The translations under genes and the position numbers were made by a program. Shown here piece by piece: positions 1 to 10,203 of a stretch of 64,000 nt of DNA. The DNA lies in the NCBI GenBank assembly GCA_016717115.1, contig JADKGE010000003.1, forward strand, positions 248,001-312,000. The letters run 5' to 3'. A model generated the notes under the pieces. That model had not been told where the DNA came from and made no database searches. It saw only the letters and a list, made by a program, of their open reading frames with translations. The stretch is from Actinomycetota bacterium (GTDB lineage Bacteria > Actinomycetota > Actinomycetes > S36-B12). Numbering within the stretch: position 1 is the stretch's first letter; each line of letters starts with the position of its first letter.

Positions 1-15
1 GACGTCGTGAAGTAG
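1..15 (+). CDS. C-terminal end of an upstream gene (partial)
   Basis: The first 15 bases read in frame as Asp-Val-Val-Lys-stop, and the next gene starts two bases after that stop. This spacing is what would be seen for the last codons of a co-transcribed upstream gene. Nothing can be said about its product from four residues. Given the kinase downstream, a methylthioribose-1-phosphate isomerase (MtnA) would be the logical missing step, but that is a guess from context only. Confidence 0.35.
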   Translation, partial: DVVK

Positions 16-17
16 CC

Positions 18-2012
18 GTGTCCCCCTCGCCCCCCATGACACCTCTGGCTCAGCTGGTCGACCGCTCGCGTCGACTGGGCGCTGACCCGTCGCTCGTGGT
101 CTACGGCGGAGGCAACACGTCGGCCAAGGGCACGGTGTACACGGCCGATGGCGCCCCTGAGGAGGTCATGTGGGTCAAGGCCTCCGGCTTCGACATGCGC
201 ATCGCTGACGATTCCGGCTATCCCGCTGTTCGCCTGACACCCCTTCGCGAGCTTCGTGGCCGACCCGAGATGTCGGACGAGGAGATGACGGAGTACCTGC
301 GGTGCGCACTCCTCGACGAGGCGGCGAGCCGCCCGTCGATCGAGACCCTGATGCACGCCTTCCTGCCGTTCCAGCACATCGATCATGTGCATGCCGACGC
401 GATCTGCGCGCTCACCAACCACAAGGACGGCCGGCTGGTCGTGCGTGAGGCCCTGGGGGAGAACTGGGGCTACGTCGACTGGATGCGGACCGGTTTCCCG
501 CTGAGCGCCGTGGTCGGCGAGCTCGCCGACCGTGATGGCGTGGTCCTCGCGCACCATGGCCTCATCACGTGGGCGGACGACTCCGACTCGTGCCTGGCCC
601 GGACCCTAGCGGCCGTCGATCGGGCCGCTGCCTACGTCTCGGAGCACCGGATCGCGCGAGGTCCGGCGCCGAGGCACGACGACGTGCCCGACGAGGAGGT
701 CTCCCGCCTGCTGCTGGCGTTGCGTGGTGCCATCGGCGGCACCCGTCCACGCGTGCTCCGCGTCGACACCGGGCTGCGCGCGATCGCCGATCGAGACGAC
801 CTGCCCGAGCTGGTGGACGCGGGCGTCTCGAGCGCCGACCACATGCTGCGCATCACGCCGCGCGCCCTTGCCCTGTCGGGCAGCGACCCGATCGCTGCGG
901 TGACGGCCGTGGCGAAGTTCCAGGACGACTACCGGGCGTACGTCGACCGCAACCTCGAGCTGCTGCCGGAGGGGTACGAGCCGCACGACCCGTCGCCGAA
1001 GGTGGTTCTCGTCCCAGGTCTCGGGGCCGTCACTACTGGCGCGGACAGCCGTGAGGCGGCCGTCGTCGCGGAGATCGCCCAGCACAGCCTCGGCGTCGCC
1101 GCAGCCGTCGCCGACACGTTCGGCGCACCGGAGCCCATCTCCGACCGGGAGACGTTTCGTTTCGACTACTGGCCATTGGAGTTGTTCAAGTTGAGTCTGA
1201 AGCCGCAGGAACCCATCTTCGCCGGGCACGTCTTCATCGTCACGGGCGCGGCATCCGGCATCGGCCGGGGCATCGCGCTCGAGCTCGCCGCCAAGGGCGC
1301 CTCCCTGGTGCTCGCCGACCTGGACTCGGCCGGGCTCGACGTGCTGGCCGGCACCATCGCCGAGGACGGCCGGCCCGATCCCGTGGTGGCGGCGGGCGAC
1401 CAGTCGGATCCCGAGGTGGTCACCGGCACGGTCGACGCTGCGGTGCGCGCCTACGGCGGCCTCGACGGTGTCGTGTTGAACGCCGGCATCGGGATGACGG
1501 GAACGCTCGAGGAACTGACGCTCGACCAGTGGAACTCCACGATGCGCATCAACCTGAGCAGCGCCTTCCTGCTGACGCAGGCGGGGATGCGCGCCATGCG
1601 GGAGCAGGGCAGGGGCGGGTCGCTCGTGTACGTCGCGTCGAAGAATGCGTTCGGCCCGGGCGCGGGCTTCGGGGCCTACTCCGTGTCCAAGGCCGGCATG
1701 GTCCAGCTGATGCGGATCGCGGCCCTTGAGGGCGGTTCCTCCGGCATCCGTGCCAACGCTGTCAATCCCGATGCCGTGTTCGACAACTCCCGGCTGTGGG
1801 ACGGTGGGCTGCGTGAGGAGCGCGCCGCAGCCCACGGCATCAAGCCCGAGGAGCTGGAGGACTTCTACGCCTCGCGCAACCTCCTCCACCGTAGGGTCAC
1901 CACCGCGGACGTGGCACAGTCCGTCTCGTTCTTGCTCTCCGACCAGTCCTCCAGGACAACCGGATGCGTCATCCCGGTGGACGGCGGGGTAGCAACAGCA
2001 TTCCCCCGATGA
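18..2012 (+). CDS. Bifunctional class II aldolase / short-chain dehydrogenase
   Basis: 664-residue two-domain cytoplasmic enzyme. The N-terminal part (about 8-390) is a class II (zinc) sugar-phosphate aldolase domain: GGGNTSAKG near residue 30, a KASGFDM segment, a metal-type HVHAD motif near 123 and HHGLITW near 179. The C-terminal part (about 400-660) is a classical SDR with the TGAASGIG cofactor loop near 409, an NAGIG motif and the catalytic YSVSK tetrad segment near 554. Family members of this architecture include rhamnulose-1-phosphate aldolase/dehydrogenases, which split a ketose 1-phosphate to DHAP and an aldehyde and then oxidise or reduce the aldehyde. With an MtnK-like kinase in the same operon, a 5-modified ribulose 1-phosphate is an alternative substrate; this is inference. 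GTG at 18 is chosen because ATG at 36 has no ribosome site; the start at 36 remains possible. Confidence 0.85.
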   Translation: MSPSPPMTPLAQLVDRSRRLGADPSLVVYGGGNTSAKGTVYTADGAPEEVMWVKASGFDMRIADDSGYPAVRLTPLRELRGRPEMSDEEMTEYLRCALLDEAASRPSIETLMHAFLPFQHIDHVHADAICALTNHKDGRLVVREALGENWGYVDWMRTGFPLSAVVGELADRDGVVLAHHGLITWADDSDSCLARTLAAVDRAAAYVSEHRIARGPAPRHDDVPDEEVSRLLLALRGAIGGTRPRVLRVDTGLRAIADRDDLPELVDAGVSSADHMLRITPRALALSGSDPIAAVTAVAKFQDDYRAYVDRNLELLPEGYEPHDPSPKVVLVPGLGAVTTGADSREAAVVAEIAQHSLGVAAAVADTFGAPEPISDRETFRFDYWPLELFKLSLKPQEPIFAGHVFIVTGAASGIGRGIALELAAKGASLVLADLDSAGLDVLAGTIAEDGRPDPVVAAGDQSDPEVVTGTVDAAVRAYGGLDGVVLNAGIGMTGTLEELTLDQWNSTMRINLSSAFLLTQAGMRAMREQGRGGSLVYVASKNAFGPGAGFGAYSVSKAGMVQLMRIAALEGGSSGIRANAVNPDAVFDNSRLWDGGLREERAAAHGIKPEELEDFYASRNLLHRRVTTADVAQSVSFLLSDQSSRTTGCVIPVDGGVATAFPR

Positions 2013-2030
2013 GGGGGAGTAAAGGGCCGT

Positions 2031-2045
2031 TGAGCCGCCGGCTCA
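2031..2045 (+). other. Intergenic hairpin upstream of the binding-protein gene
   Basis: TGAGCC-GCC-GGCTCA forms a perfect 6-bp stem with a 3-base loop, and it sits inside a wider GTTGAG...CTCAAC inverted pair (2030-2052). It lies between the aldolase stop and the Shine-Dalgarno sequence (AAAGGAAG, 2055-2062) of the binding protein. It could act as a processing or stabilising element that lets the binding protein be made in excess. There is no U tract, so a full terminator is unlikely. Confidence 0.4.
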
Positions 2046-2067
2046 GCCTCAACGAAAGGAAGATTGG

Positions 2068-3210
2068 ATGAAGGTCAGCAAGACTTTCGCCGCCGCAGCT
2101 GCGGTGTTGAGCACCGCACTGGTGCTGTCGGCGTGCTCGCAGAGCACTCCAGCCGATGAGTCGTCATCGGCCGCGGCGGCAACGTCCGCAGCCGCTTCGG
2201 CGGCAGCGTCCGAAGCTGCCCCTGCCTCCTCCGCAGCAGCGGCGGCCATGCCGGCGCCGTTCGATGCCCCTCCTGTCAAGGTGGCGCTGGTGCAGAACTC
2301 CGGTGCTGGTGACTACTTCCAGCAGTGGACGAATGGCGCCAAGCAGCAGGCGGCGACCATCGGCATGGAACTGCAGGTGTACGACGCGCAGGCGGACAAC
2401 GCCAAGCAGGCCACCGACATGGAGACCGCGATCGGCTCCGGTGTCTCGGCGATCATCGTCGACCACGGCCAGGCGGACACGATGTGCCCGCTGATCGTCA
2501 AGGCCACGGATGCCGGCATCAAGGTCACCGTGTATGACATCGAGATCACCGAGTGCGCGCCCGCAGCAGTCGAGACCGCGCAGAGCGACGCCGACCTGGC
2601 AACGCTCGTCCTTACCCAGATGGCGACGGACATCGGCCAGAGCGTGCCGGTGGGCTACGTCAACGTGCTGGGTATCGCCCCGCTCGATCGGCGCGATGTC
2701 GTGTGGCAGCAGTTCGTGAAGGACAACAAGTGGGAGCAGCTGTTCTTCGTCGGCAAGTTCACCAACGCCGTCGCGACGGACAACGCACAGCTCGTGGACG
2801 CCGCCCTCAAGGCCAACCCGACCGTCAAGGCGATCTTCGCCCCGTACGACGAGCTGACCAAGGGCACCGTGTCCGCGATCGAGCAGAACAACATGCAGAA
2901 GGACGTCTCGGCCTACGGCATCGACATCTCCAACGCCGACATCGAGGTCATGACGAAGGCTGACAGCCCCTGGAAGGCAACCGCAACGACCGACCCGAAC
3001 GCCATTGGCGCCGGCGTCGTGCGGGCGATGGCCCTCGAGATGGCCGGACAGCTCGACACCAAGGAGGTCGTCTTCCCGGGCGTCCTCGTCACCCAGCAGT
3101 TCCTCGTCGACAACAAGATCACCAACATGGACGAGCTGCGGGCCGCAATGCCCGAGCTCAACCTGACCAACGAGGTCTCTGCCGACTGGATTCCTCCGGT
3201 CACCTTCTAG
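2068..3210 (+). CDS. Sugar ABC transporter substrate-binding lipoprotein (RbsB family)
   Basis: 380-residue lipoprotein of the periplasmic-binding-protein type I (ribose/RbsB) family. A positively charged N-terminus and hydrophobic segment lead to a lipobox LSAC with Cys23; residues about 24-66 are an Ala/Ser-rich linker that would tether the domain to the membrane. The two-lobed fold is indicated by KVALVQNSGAGDYFQQW, GVSAIIVDHGQAD and the KAIFAPYDELTKG region. It would capture the substrate outside the cell and hand it to the permease and ATPase encoded next. The ATG is preceded by AAAGGAAG at good spacing. The ligand cannot be read from sequence; the downstream kinase suggests a pentose such as 5-methylthioribose or 5-deoxyribose. 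A hairpin precedes the gene and a very strong one follows it, consistent with expression above its neighbours. Confidence 0.88.
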   Translation: MKVSKTFAAAAAVLSTALVLSACSQSTPADESSSAAAATSAAASAAASEAAPASSAAAAAMPAPFDAPPVKVALVQNSGAGDYFQQWTNGAKQQAATIGMELQVYDAQADNAKQATDMETAIGSGVSAIIVDHGQADTMCPLIVKATDAGIKVTVYDIEITECAPAAVETAQSDADLATLVLTQMATDIGQSVPVGYVNVLGIAPLDRRDVVWQQFVKDNKWEQLFFVGKFTNAVATDNAQLVDAALKANPTVKAIFAPYDELTKGTVSAIEQNNMQKDVSAYGIDISNADIEVMTKADSPWKATATTDPNAIGAGVVRAMALEMAGQLDTKEVVFPGVLVTQQFLVDNKITNMDELRAAMPELNLTNEVSADWIPPVTF

Positions 3211-3219
3211 GTAGTTCAT

Positions 3220-3265
3220 AGTGGGGTCCGCAGGCCGTGCAGGCTGCGGCCTGCGGACCCCCACT
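3220..3265 (+). terminator. Strong hairpin after the binding-protein gene
   Basis: A 17-bp GC-rich stem (arms 3220-3236 and 3248-3265, one bulged C) encloses an 11-base loop, starting nine bases after the stop codon. No clear U tract follows and the ATPase gene starts 45 bases later. It is best read as a partial terminator or mRNA 3' stabiliser that sets a high ratio of binding protein to membrane components. Confidence 0.65.
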
Positions 3266-3309
3266 AGCCACGCTGGCATCTTCGGACAGACGGATCGGAT
3301 GGTGAGTTG

Positions 3310-4821
<1,512 letters not shown>

Positions 4822-5865
4822 GTGTCTGACCAGAAGGCCCAGGCAGCGACGGGTGGTCGCGAGATGGCGCTGAGATTCCAGGACGGACTCGTGAAGTACG
4901 GCTTCATCGTCGTCACGATCCTGCTGTTCGTCTACTTCTCGGCGACGGAAGAGACCTTCCGCAACCCCAACACGCTGTTCTCCATGCTGAAGTTCACGTC
5001 CGTCGTGGCCATCGCCGGCCTGGGCATCACGTTCACGATGGTCGTCGGCGGCCTCGACCTGTCGGTCGGTGCAGTAGCCGGGCTCTCCGTGACCCTGTCG
5101 GCCATGACGATGGTCTTCTACAACCAGCAGGGTGGCGTGGCAATCGTCGTCGTCCTGCTCGCGGGCGCGCTCGTGGGCCTGTTCAACGCCTTCCTCATCG
5201 TGATCCTCAAGATCCCCGACCTGCTCGCCACCCTGGGCACCATGTTCATCGTGATGGGGCTGAAGCTCGTCCCGGTGTCGGGTCAGTCGGTGTCGTCGGG
5301 GATGACGCTTCGCGACGGTAGCATCGCGCCCGGCAAGTTCACGTCGGACTTCCTGCTCATCGACCGCGCGAACGTCGGACCGGTCCCGTTCCCCGTCATC
5401 GTCGTGCTGATCCTCACGATCCTCACCTGGTTCTTCCTCACTCGTACCAAGTGGGGCCGCATGATGTACGCCATCGGCGCGAACCCGGAGGCGTCGCGCC
5501 TGGCCGGTGTGCGCGTGCGGTTCTACCACGGGCTGGCCTACGTCATCTGCGGCGTGTTCGCCTCCATCGGCGGACTGATCCTGTCGAGTCGGATCGGCCA
5601 GGGCGACATCAGCGCGGGCAGCTCGCTCCTGCTCGACGCCGTGGCGGTGGCCCTGGTCGGCACCTCGGTGCTCGGACTCGGTCGCCCCAACGCCTGGGGC
5701 ACGGCGCTCGGCGCCCTGCTGATCGGCATCGTCATCACCGGGCTCACGATCAAGGGCTTCCCCTACTACGCGCAGGACATCGCCAAGGGCGTGGTGCTGC
5801 TCGTCGCGCTGATCTTCTCGTTCACGCTGTCCCGGCGGAAGACCCGATACGTCTCCGCGACCTAG
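4822..5865 (+). CDS. Sugar ABC transporter permease (RbsC type)
   Basis: 347-residue integral membrane protein with about 9-10 predicted hydrophobic helices, beginning with YGFIVVTILLFVYFS. It carries the family-typical VVGGLDLSVGAVAGLSV segment and IGANPEASRLAGVRV, which follows the cytoplasmic loop contacting the ATPase. It would form the channel for the pentose-type substrate. GTG at 4822 follows the ATPase stop with no gap, so the two are translationally coupled, and the kinase gene follows after 33 bases. Confidence 0.9.
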   Translation: MSDQKAQAATGGREMALRFQDGLVKYGFIVVTILLFVYFSATEETFRNPNTLFSMLKFTSVVAIAGLGITFTMVVGGLDLSVGAVAGLSVTLSAMTMVFYNQQGGVAIVVVLLAGALVGLFNAFLIVILKIPDLLATLGTMFIVMGLKLVPVSGQSVSSGMTLRDGSIAPGKFTSDFLLIDRANVGPVPFPVIVVLILTILTWFFLTRTKWGRMMYAIGANPEASRLAGVRVRFYHGLAYVICGVFASIGGLILSSRIGQGDISAGSSLLLDAVAVALVGTSVLGLGRPNAWGTALGALLIGIVITGLTIKGFPYYAQDIAKGVVLLVALIFSFTLSRRKTRYVSAT

Positions 5866-5898
5866 GCACCCACACCGCCGCACGATTCGGAGCAAGAG

Positions 5899-7125
5899 AT
5901 GACGTACGAGTTCCTCACCGCAGACACCATCGCCGACTACATCTCAGCCAACCCACGGCTCGCCGAGCAGGTCGACGTCGGTGCGATCACTGAGGTCAAG
6001 GAAGTGGGTGACGGGAACCTCAACCTCGTGTTCATCGTCCACGACGCGCACGGCGGCGGCGTCGTGCTGAAGCAGGCCCTGCCGTACGTGCGACTGGTCG
6101 GACCAGACTGGCCGATGACCCCCGACCGGGCGCGTCACGAGGCGGAGGCCCTGCAGTTCCACGGCCGGCTCGCACCTGCGCTCGTGCCGGAGGTCTACCT
6201 CTTCGATGCCGAGCGGTACATCCTCGGCATGGAGGATCTGTCCGACCACAGGGTCTGGCGCGGGGCGCTCAACGACGGCCTGCGGCACGAGGGCGTGGCG
6301 GCACTGATGGGGGAGTACGTCGCTGCGGTGGCCTTCGGCACGTCGATCTTCAGCGTCGATCCAGAGGAGCAGAAGATGATCGCGGCCCGCTCCGCGAACC
6401 CCGAGCTGTGCACGATCACCGAGGACCTCGTCTTCACGGAGCCCTACTTCGAGAACGGCCGCAACTCCGTCCTCGCCGCCAACGTCAAGGACGCGAACGA
6501 GCTGGCGGCCGACGACGTCATGGTGCGGGCCATGGGAAACGCGAAGTGGTCGTTCATGACCCACGGCGAGGCGCTCATCCATGCCGACCTGCACACCGGA
6601 TCGGTGATGGTTCGTGCGGCGTCGGGTGACGAGGGCCCGGTCGACTCCGCGAAGGCGTTCGACAGCGAGTTCGCGTTCTACGGGCCCGTGGCGTTCGACC
6701 TCGGTGCACTGTGGGCCAACTACACGATCGCCGCGGCGAGGGCCACGGCGCTGGGCGAGGACGACCGAGCGGACTGGTGCATGAACCTCTGCGCCGAGAC
6801 GTGGACGGCGTTCGAGGCGACCTTCCGCGCCTCGTGGCCCGAGCGTCGTGATGCCAGGGTGTTCACCGATGGGTTCGGTGATGATCTGGTGGCGCGCTGG
6901 CACGACGAGACGTGGGTGTTCGCGGCCGCGAAGATGGCACGTCGCATCGTGGGACTGGCGAAGACGAAGGACATCGAGTCGTTGCCGGAGGAGCTTCGTG
7001 AAGGCGCGGCTCGGGGAGTGCTCGACGTGGCGCGCGCGGCCGTGCGGGAGCGCGAGTCGGGGCCGGCCAGCGAGAACTACATCGCCATGGCCTCGCAGAT
7101 CCTGCGCGCGACGACGACCCGCTAG
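5899..7125 (+). CDS. mtnK: Methylthioribose-kinase-like sugar kinase (MtnK family)
   Basis: 408-residue kinase of the aminoglycoside-phosphotransferase fold. Characteristic MtnK stretches are visible: EVGDGNLNLVF as nucleotide loop, VVLKQALPYVR with the ATP-binding lysine, the MEDLSDHRVWR segment, the catalytic THGEALIHADLHTGSVM (catalytic Asp in HADLH) and FDSEFAFYGPVAFDLG carrying the metal-binding Asp. Known family members phosphorylate 5-methylthioribose, and some also 5-deoxyribose, at C1. Position directly after an importer suggests salvage of an external substrate, not internally made methylthioadenosine. A ribosome site (GGAGCAAGAG) precedes the ATG. No isomerase gene (mtnA) is in the window; it may lie upstream of base 1 or elsewhere. 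Confidence 0.8.
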   Translation: MTYEFLTADTIADYISANPRLAEQVDVGAITEVKEVGDGNLNLVFIVHDAHGGGVVLKQALPYVRLVGPDWPMTPDRARHEAEALQFHGRLAPALVPEVYLFDAERYILGMEDLSDHRVWRGALNDGLRHEGVAALMGEYVAAVAFGTSIFSVDPEEQKMIAARSANPELCTITEDLVFTEPYFENGRNSVLAANVKDANELAADDVMVRAMGNAKWSFMTHGEALIHADLHTGSVMVRAASGDEGPVDSAKAFDSEFAFYGPVAFDLGALWANYTIAAARATALGEDDRADWCMNLCAETWTAFEATFRASWPERRDARVFTDGFGDDLVARWHDETWVFAAAKMARRIVGLAKTKDIESLPEELREGAARGVLDVARAAVRERESGPASENYIAMASQILRATTTR

Positions 7126-7169
7126 GCCCGGACGACGACCCGCGTGGCCCGTCGGTCCGACCGCGCCGG

Positions 7170-8267
7170 CTACCGGTCGCGCACAGCCTCGACCATGGCC
7201 CGCGCGTTCTCCGCGAGGTCGCCACGGTGCAGCGCGCCACCGATCAGGAGTGTCAGGTCATTGCCGTAGAACGCCAGCATCTCGTCGATGCGATCGAGCG
7301 TCATGCCGCCACCGGGCGTGGGCCACGAGGCGCGTAGGCCTCCGAGGTCCTGGGTGCAGCGCTGCTGGATGTCTCGGCATTCGTCCGGCGAGAATGAGAA
7401 GCGGCCGCCGTAGTTCGGGAAGATGCACAGGTCGGCACCTGCGAGCCGGTTGATGAGCCCGATGAGCAGCCCGTGCGAGATGCCCTGCCCTGCATTAACG
7501 ACGTGCGACCCCAGGAACGACGGGTGGCTCATGATCGGCAGGCCGAGCTCATCGTCCGCCGCGAGGACGCGCATGGCGTCGAAGCCGGTCACCCCGGGGA
7601 GCACCAGCAAGGCGCCGGCACCGGCCGCCTTGGCCTCGTGGGCCGCGTCGAAGAGACGGTCGGCTGGGACGTTGAGCGTCGGCATGTAGACGGAGTGCCG
7701 CCCGGTGGCGTCGGCCACCTCGCGCACTGCCGCAGCCACGACGCGAACGCGCTCCGCCCAGGGAGCCCAGGGCTGGTTCGCGAGTCCGTGGTCGTCCTTG
7801 ATCATGTCGAAGCCGGCCTCGGCCAGGGTGCGCGCGTAACCGGCCAGCTCGAGGGGGGACAGTCCCATGGGCTTGAGGGCCGTGCACAGGAGAGGACGCG
7901 TCGGGGCGTCGAACAGCGCCCGGAGGCCCGTGACGCCGAAGCGCGGGCCGGGGAAGATGGCGAGTGCAGAGTCGGGGATCTGGATGTCGACGATGCGAAC
8001 GCCGGTGAAGAGCGAGACGTTGCCCCACAGGAGATTGAGGAACTGGACGACGTCGCCGCCGACGACACCGGGGTTGTAGGCGATGGTCACCTGCGAGCCC
8101 TGCGTCTCGACGATTCGGCCGACGACCTGTTCCTGGATCCAGGCGGGGGCGAGGTCGTAGGGGAACTCGATGGTCTGCTCGACCCGGATGGCCTCGGCGG
8201 TCCCGGCGGGGTCGGGTCCGCTGATCGCGTACGTGACGAGGATCGCGTCGCCAGCCGCGTCGCTCAC
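7170..8267 (-). CDS. RuBisCO-like protein (form IV)
   Basis: 365-residue RuBisCO large-subunit-like protein. Recognisable elements are LCTALKPMGLSP (Lys132, at the position of the RuBisCO catalytic lysine), GFDMIKDDHG (Lys157, the carbamylated lysine position, followed by Asp158-Asp159-His160 where RuBisCO has Asp-Asp-Glu), LPIMSHPSFLG (His248) and C-terminal glycine-rich phosphate loops ending in LLIGGALHRG. It is too short for true RuBisCO (about 450-480). Known form IV functions are methylthiopentulose-phosphate enolisation or isomerisation and steps of apionate breakdown. The nearby MtnK-like kinase and cupin point to the isomerisation of 5-methylthioribulose 1-phosphate to a 1-methylthioxylulose 5-phosphate, as in the MTA-isoprenoid shunt; not proven. 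GTG start overlaps the preceding stop (GTGA). Confidence 0.85.
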   Translation of the reverse strand: MSDAAGDAILVTYAISGPDPAGTAEAIRVEQTIEFPYDLAPAWIQEQVVGRIVETQGSQVTIAYNPGVVGGDVVQFLNLLWGNVSLFTGVRIVDIQIPDSALAIFPGPRFGVTGLRALFDAPTRPLLCTALKPMGLSPLELAGYARTLAEAGFDMIKDDHGLANQPWAPWAERVRVVAAAVREVADATGRHSVYMPTLNVPADRLFDAAHEAKAAGAGALLVLPGVTGFDAMRVLAADDELGLPIMSHPSFLGSHVVNAGQGISHGLLIGLINRLAGADLCIFPNYGGRFSFSPDECRDIQQRCTQDLGGLRASWPTPGGGMTLDRIDEMLAFYGNDLTLLIGGALHRGDLAENARAMVEAVRDR

Positions 8268-9298
8268 AGTGCCTCCGCCTTCGCGGCGCTGTGCACCGCC
8301 GCGATCCGGACCTCCGAGAGGTCGCCGTCGGCCACGTCGAGGTCGCGCCCGAGCATGTCCTGCATCGCCTGAACGAGCGATCGGGCGTCGAGGTTGTACT
8401 CGGCCAGCAGATAGCCCTGCGAGGCGCCGTGAGCGTAGGTGTCCTTCAGCCCGATCCGACGCAGGGGAACGCCGATGCCGCCTTCCGCCATGAGTTCGGC
8501 GACGGCGGAGCCGAGGCCACCGGTGATCAGGTGGTTCTCCATCGTGATCACCCCGTGCGTGGCGCTCCGCAGCGCGGCGAGCACGATCGGGTCGTCGAAC
8601 GGCTTGTGGGTCGAGATGTGGAGGTGCGTCACGCCGACCCCCTTGTCGCGAACGGCCGGAACGGCGCGCAGCGCCTCCTCCGTGGAGATGCCCGAGGTCA
8701 GTACGACGAGCTCGGCGGGGGCATCGACGCTCGCGCCTGCCGTACCGAGGATGCGGGCACGGCCGAATGCCATCGGCTCGTCCTTAGGGAAGAGGCGGGG
8801 CACCTCGCCGCGCAGCATCCGGATGTAGACCGGTCCGTCGATGGCATGGGCGACATCGAGCACCGACTCGACCTCTGTGGCGTCGCCCGTCTCGAGGATC
8901 GTGAGGTTCGGCACCGTCCGCAGGACGCCGATGTCGTCGATGGCCTGGTGCGTGACGCCGCCGGGGGTGGTGATGCCGGGCAGGAAGCCGACGAGACGTA
9001 CCGGCAGGTTGGGGTAGGCCACCGACATCAGGAGCTGGTCGAGCGGGCGGCGGTACAAGAACACCGCGAACGTGTGCAGCCAGGGCTCGAAGCCCTCGCG
9101 CGCCATGCCAGCGGCGAAGCTGATCATGTTCTGCTCCGCCATGCCCATGGAGAAGTACCGCTCGGGATAGGTGTCGCGCCACAGGCCGACCTCGCACGAG
9201 TTGGTGAGGTCAGCGGTCAGGACCACGACCTCTGGCTTGTCCGCGGACCACGCGATGAAGTTCTCCACGTGTGGCCGATTGACGATCTCCACGCTCAT
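8264..9298 (-). CDS. Transketolase, C-terminal subunit
   Basis: 344-residue protein covering the pyrimidine-binding and C-terminal domains of transketolase. YFSMGMAEQNMISFAAGMA carries the ThDP-activating glutamate (Glu55); PGGVTHQAIDDIGVLR and the C-terminal VITMENHLITGGLGSAVAE match the family. It is a separate polypeptide that pairs with the N-terminal subunit encoded upstream; together they equal one transketolase. ATG at 9298 is chosen because it overlaps the stop of the N-subunit (ATGA) and because homology begins there; the open frame extends further upstream without resemblance. The role here is presumably transfer or removal of a two-carbon ketol or acetyl-type unit from the 5-carbon intermediate made by the RuBisCO-like protein, an inference from operon structure. 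Confidence 0.85.
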   Translation of the reverse strand: MSVEIVNRPHVENFIAWSADKPEVVVLTADLTNSCEVGLWRDTYPERYFSMGMAEQNMISFAAGMAREGFEPWLHTFAVFLYRRPLDQLLMSVAYPNLPVRLVGFLPGITTPGGVTHQAIDDIGVLRTVPNLTILETGDATEVESVLDVAHAIDGPVYIRMLRGEVPRLFPKDEPMAFGRARILGTAGASVDAPAELVVLTSGISTEEALRAVPAVRDKGVGVTHLHISTHKPFDDPIVLAALRSATHGVITMENHLITGGLGSAVAELMAEGGIGVPLRRIGLKDTYAHGASQGYLLAEYNLDARSLVQAMQDMLGRDLDVADGDLSEVRIAAVHSAAKAEAL

Positions 9299-10197
9299 GA
9301 CGTCTCCAGCATCGACTCGTATGCGGCGCGGTACCTGTCGCGTTCTTCGGATCCGGTGAACCTGAGGTAGTGCAGGATCGGACGCCTCTCCTCGAGGAGC
9401 GGAATACCCCTCGTGGGGTCGGAGTAGGCGAGCACGACGTGGGGTCGGCCGGTCTCGCGGGTCAGGGCCGCGTGCAGGGCCGGGACATCGTGGGCGTCGA
9501 CGCTGTCGACACTCGCGCCGAACGCCTCGAGGCGAGCGGCCAGCGGCTCGATGGTCATGACGGAGTCCATCGGTCCGTCGCACTGCCCGCCGTTGACGTC
9601 GACGAGGACGCGGATCGTGTCGAGCTTGTGGAAGGCGAGCGCCTGGAACGCCTCCCAGGTCTGGCCCTCCTGGAACTCGCCGTCGCTCATGAAGACGACG
9701 ACGCGCCCGGTCTCCTTCTTCATTCGTCGGGCGAGGGCGATCCCACCGGCCGTGGACAGCGCCTGCGCCAGCGAGCCGGTGGTCGTCTCGAATCCGGGGG
9801 AGTGCTCGGCGCCGATCATCTCGACGGTCGAGCCGTCGACGTTGAAGGACGCCAGGGCCGTCTCGTCGAGCCGGCCCGCCTCTATCAGGGCCGAGTAGAT
9901 CACCAGCGCGTAGTGCGCCGGGGAGATGATCAGCCGATCGAGGTCCGGCGCCTTCGGCCCGTGAAAGGCCCCGCCGCTCACCCGCTCAAGTCCGGGCCCG
10001 GGAACGGCCACGAAGGGCGGTGGCGCCAGGGGTGCGGCGAGCGGTGCCATCCGGACGGCGCCGCTGTAGAGGACGGCCAGCTGCTCGGCCGACGAGCAGG
10101 CCTGGCTCAGGTAGCCGCCGTTGTTGGCGAGCACGTGCTCGAACACTCGTAGGCGGATCCGATCGGCCATCCGCTGGGTTGCCTCGTGGTCACTCAC
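9295..10197 (-). CDS. Transketolase, N-terminal (ThDP-binding) subunit
   Basis: 300-residue N-terminal transketolase domain. The diphosphate-binding motif reads MSDGEFQEGQTWEA, then VDVNGGQCDG supplies the metal-ligand Asn; SPAHYALVIYSAL and HSPGFETTTGSLAQALS match substrate and cofactor loops. GTG at 10197 is preferred over the longer frame from ATG 10239, because the longer form would run through the promoter and operator. A -35/-10 pair ends exactly at the spacing that would put transcription start on this GTG, so the message may be leaderless. First gene of the minus-strand operon: transketolase N, transketolase C, RuBisCO-like protein, all joined by 4-base overlaps. Confidence 0.83.
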   Translation of the reverse strand: MSDHEATQRMADRIRLRVFEHVLANNGGYLSQACSSAEQLAVLYSGAVRMAPLAAPLAPPPFVAVPGPGLERVSGGAFHGPKAPDLDRLIISPAHYALVIYSALIEAGRLDETALASFNVDGSTVEMIGAEHSPGFETTTGSLAQALSTAGGIALARRMKKETGRVVVFMSDGEFQEGQTWEAFQALAFHKLDTIRVLVDVNGGQCDGPMDSVMTIEPLAARLEAFGASVDSVDAHDVPALHAALTRETGRPHVVLAYSDPTRGIPLLEERRPILHYLRFTGSEERDRYRAAYESMLETS

Positions 10198-10203
10198 CCC
10201 CAA

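Noticed and set aside
606..1889. Long antisense reading frame opposite the aldolase-SDR gene
   Set aside because: High-GC codon bias creates long antisense frames; composition is Arg/Gly/His-rich with no domain, and the sense strand encodes an obvious enzyme.
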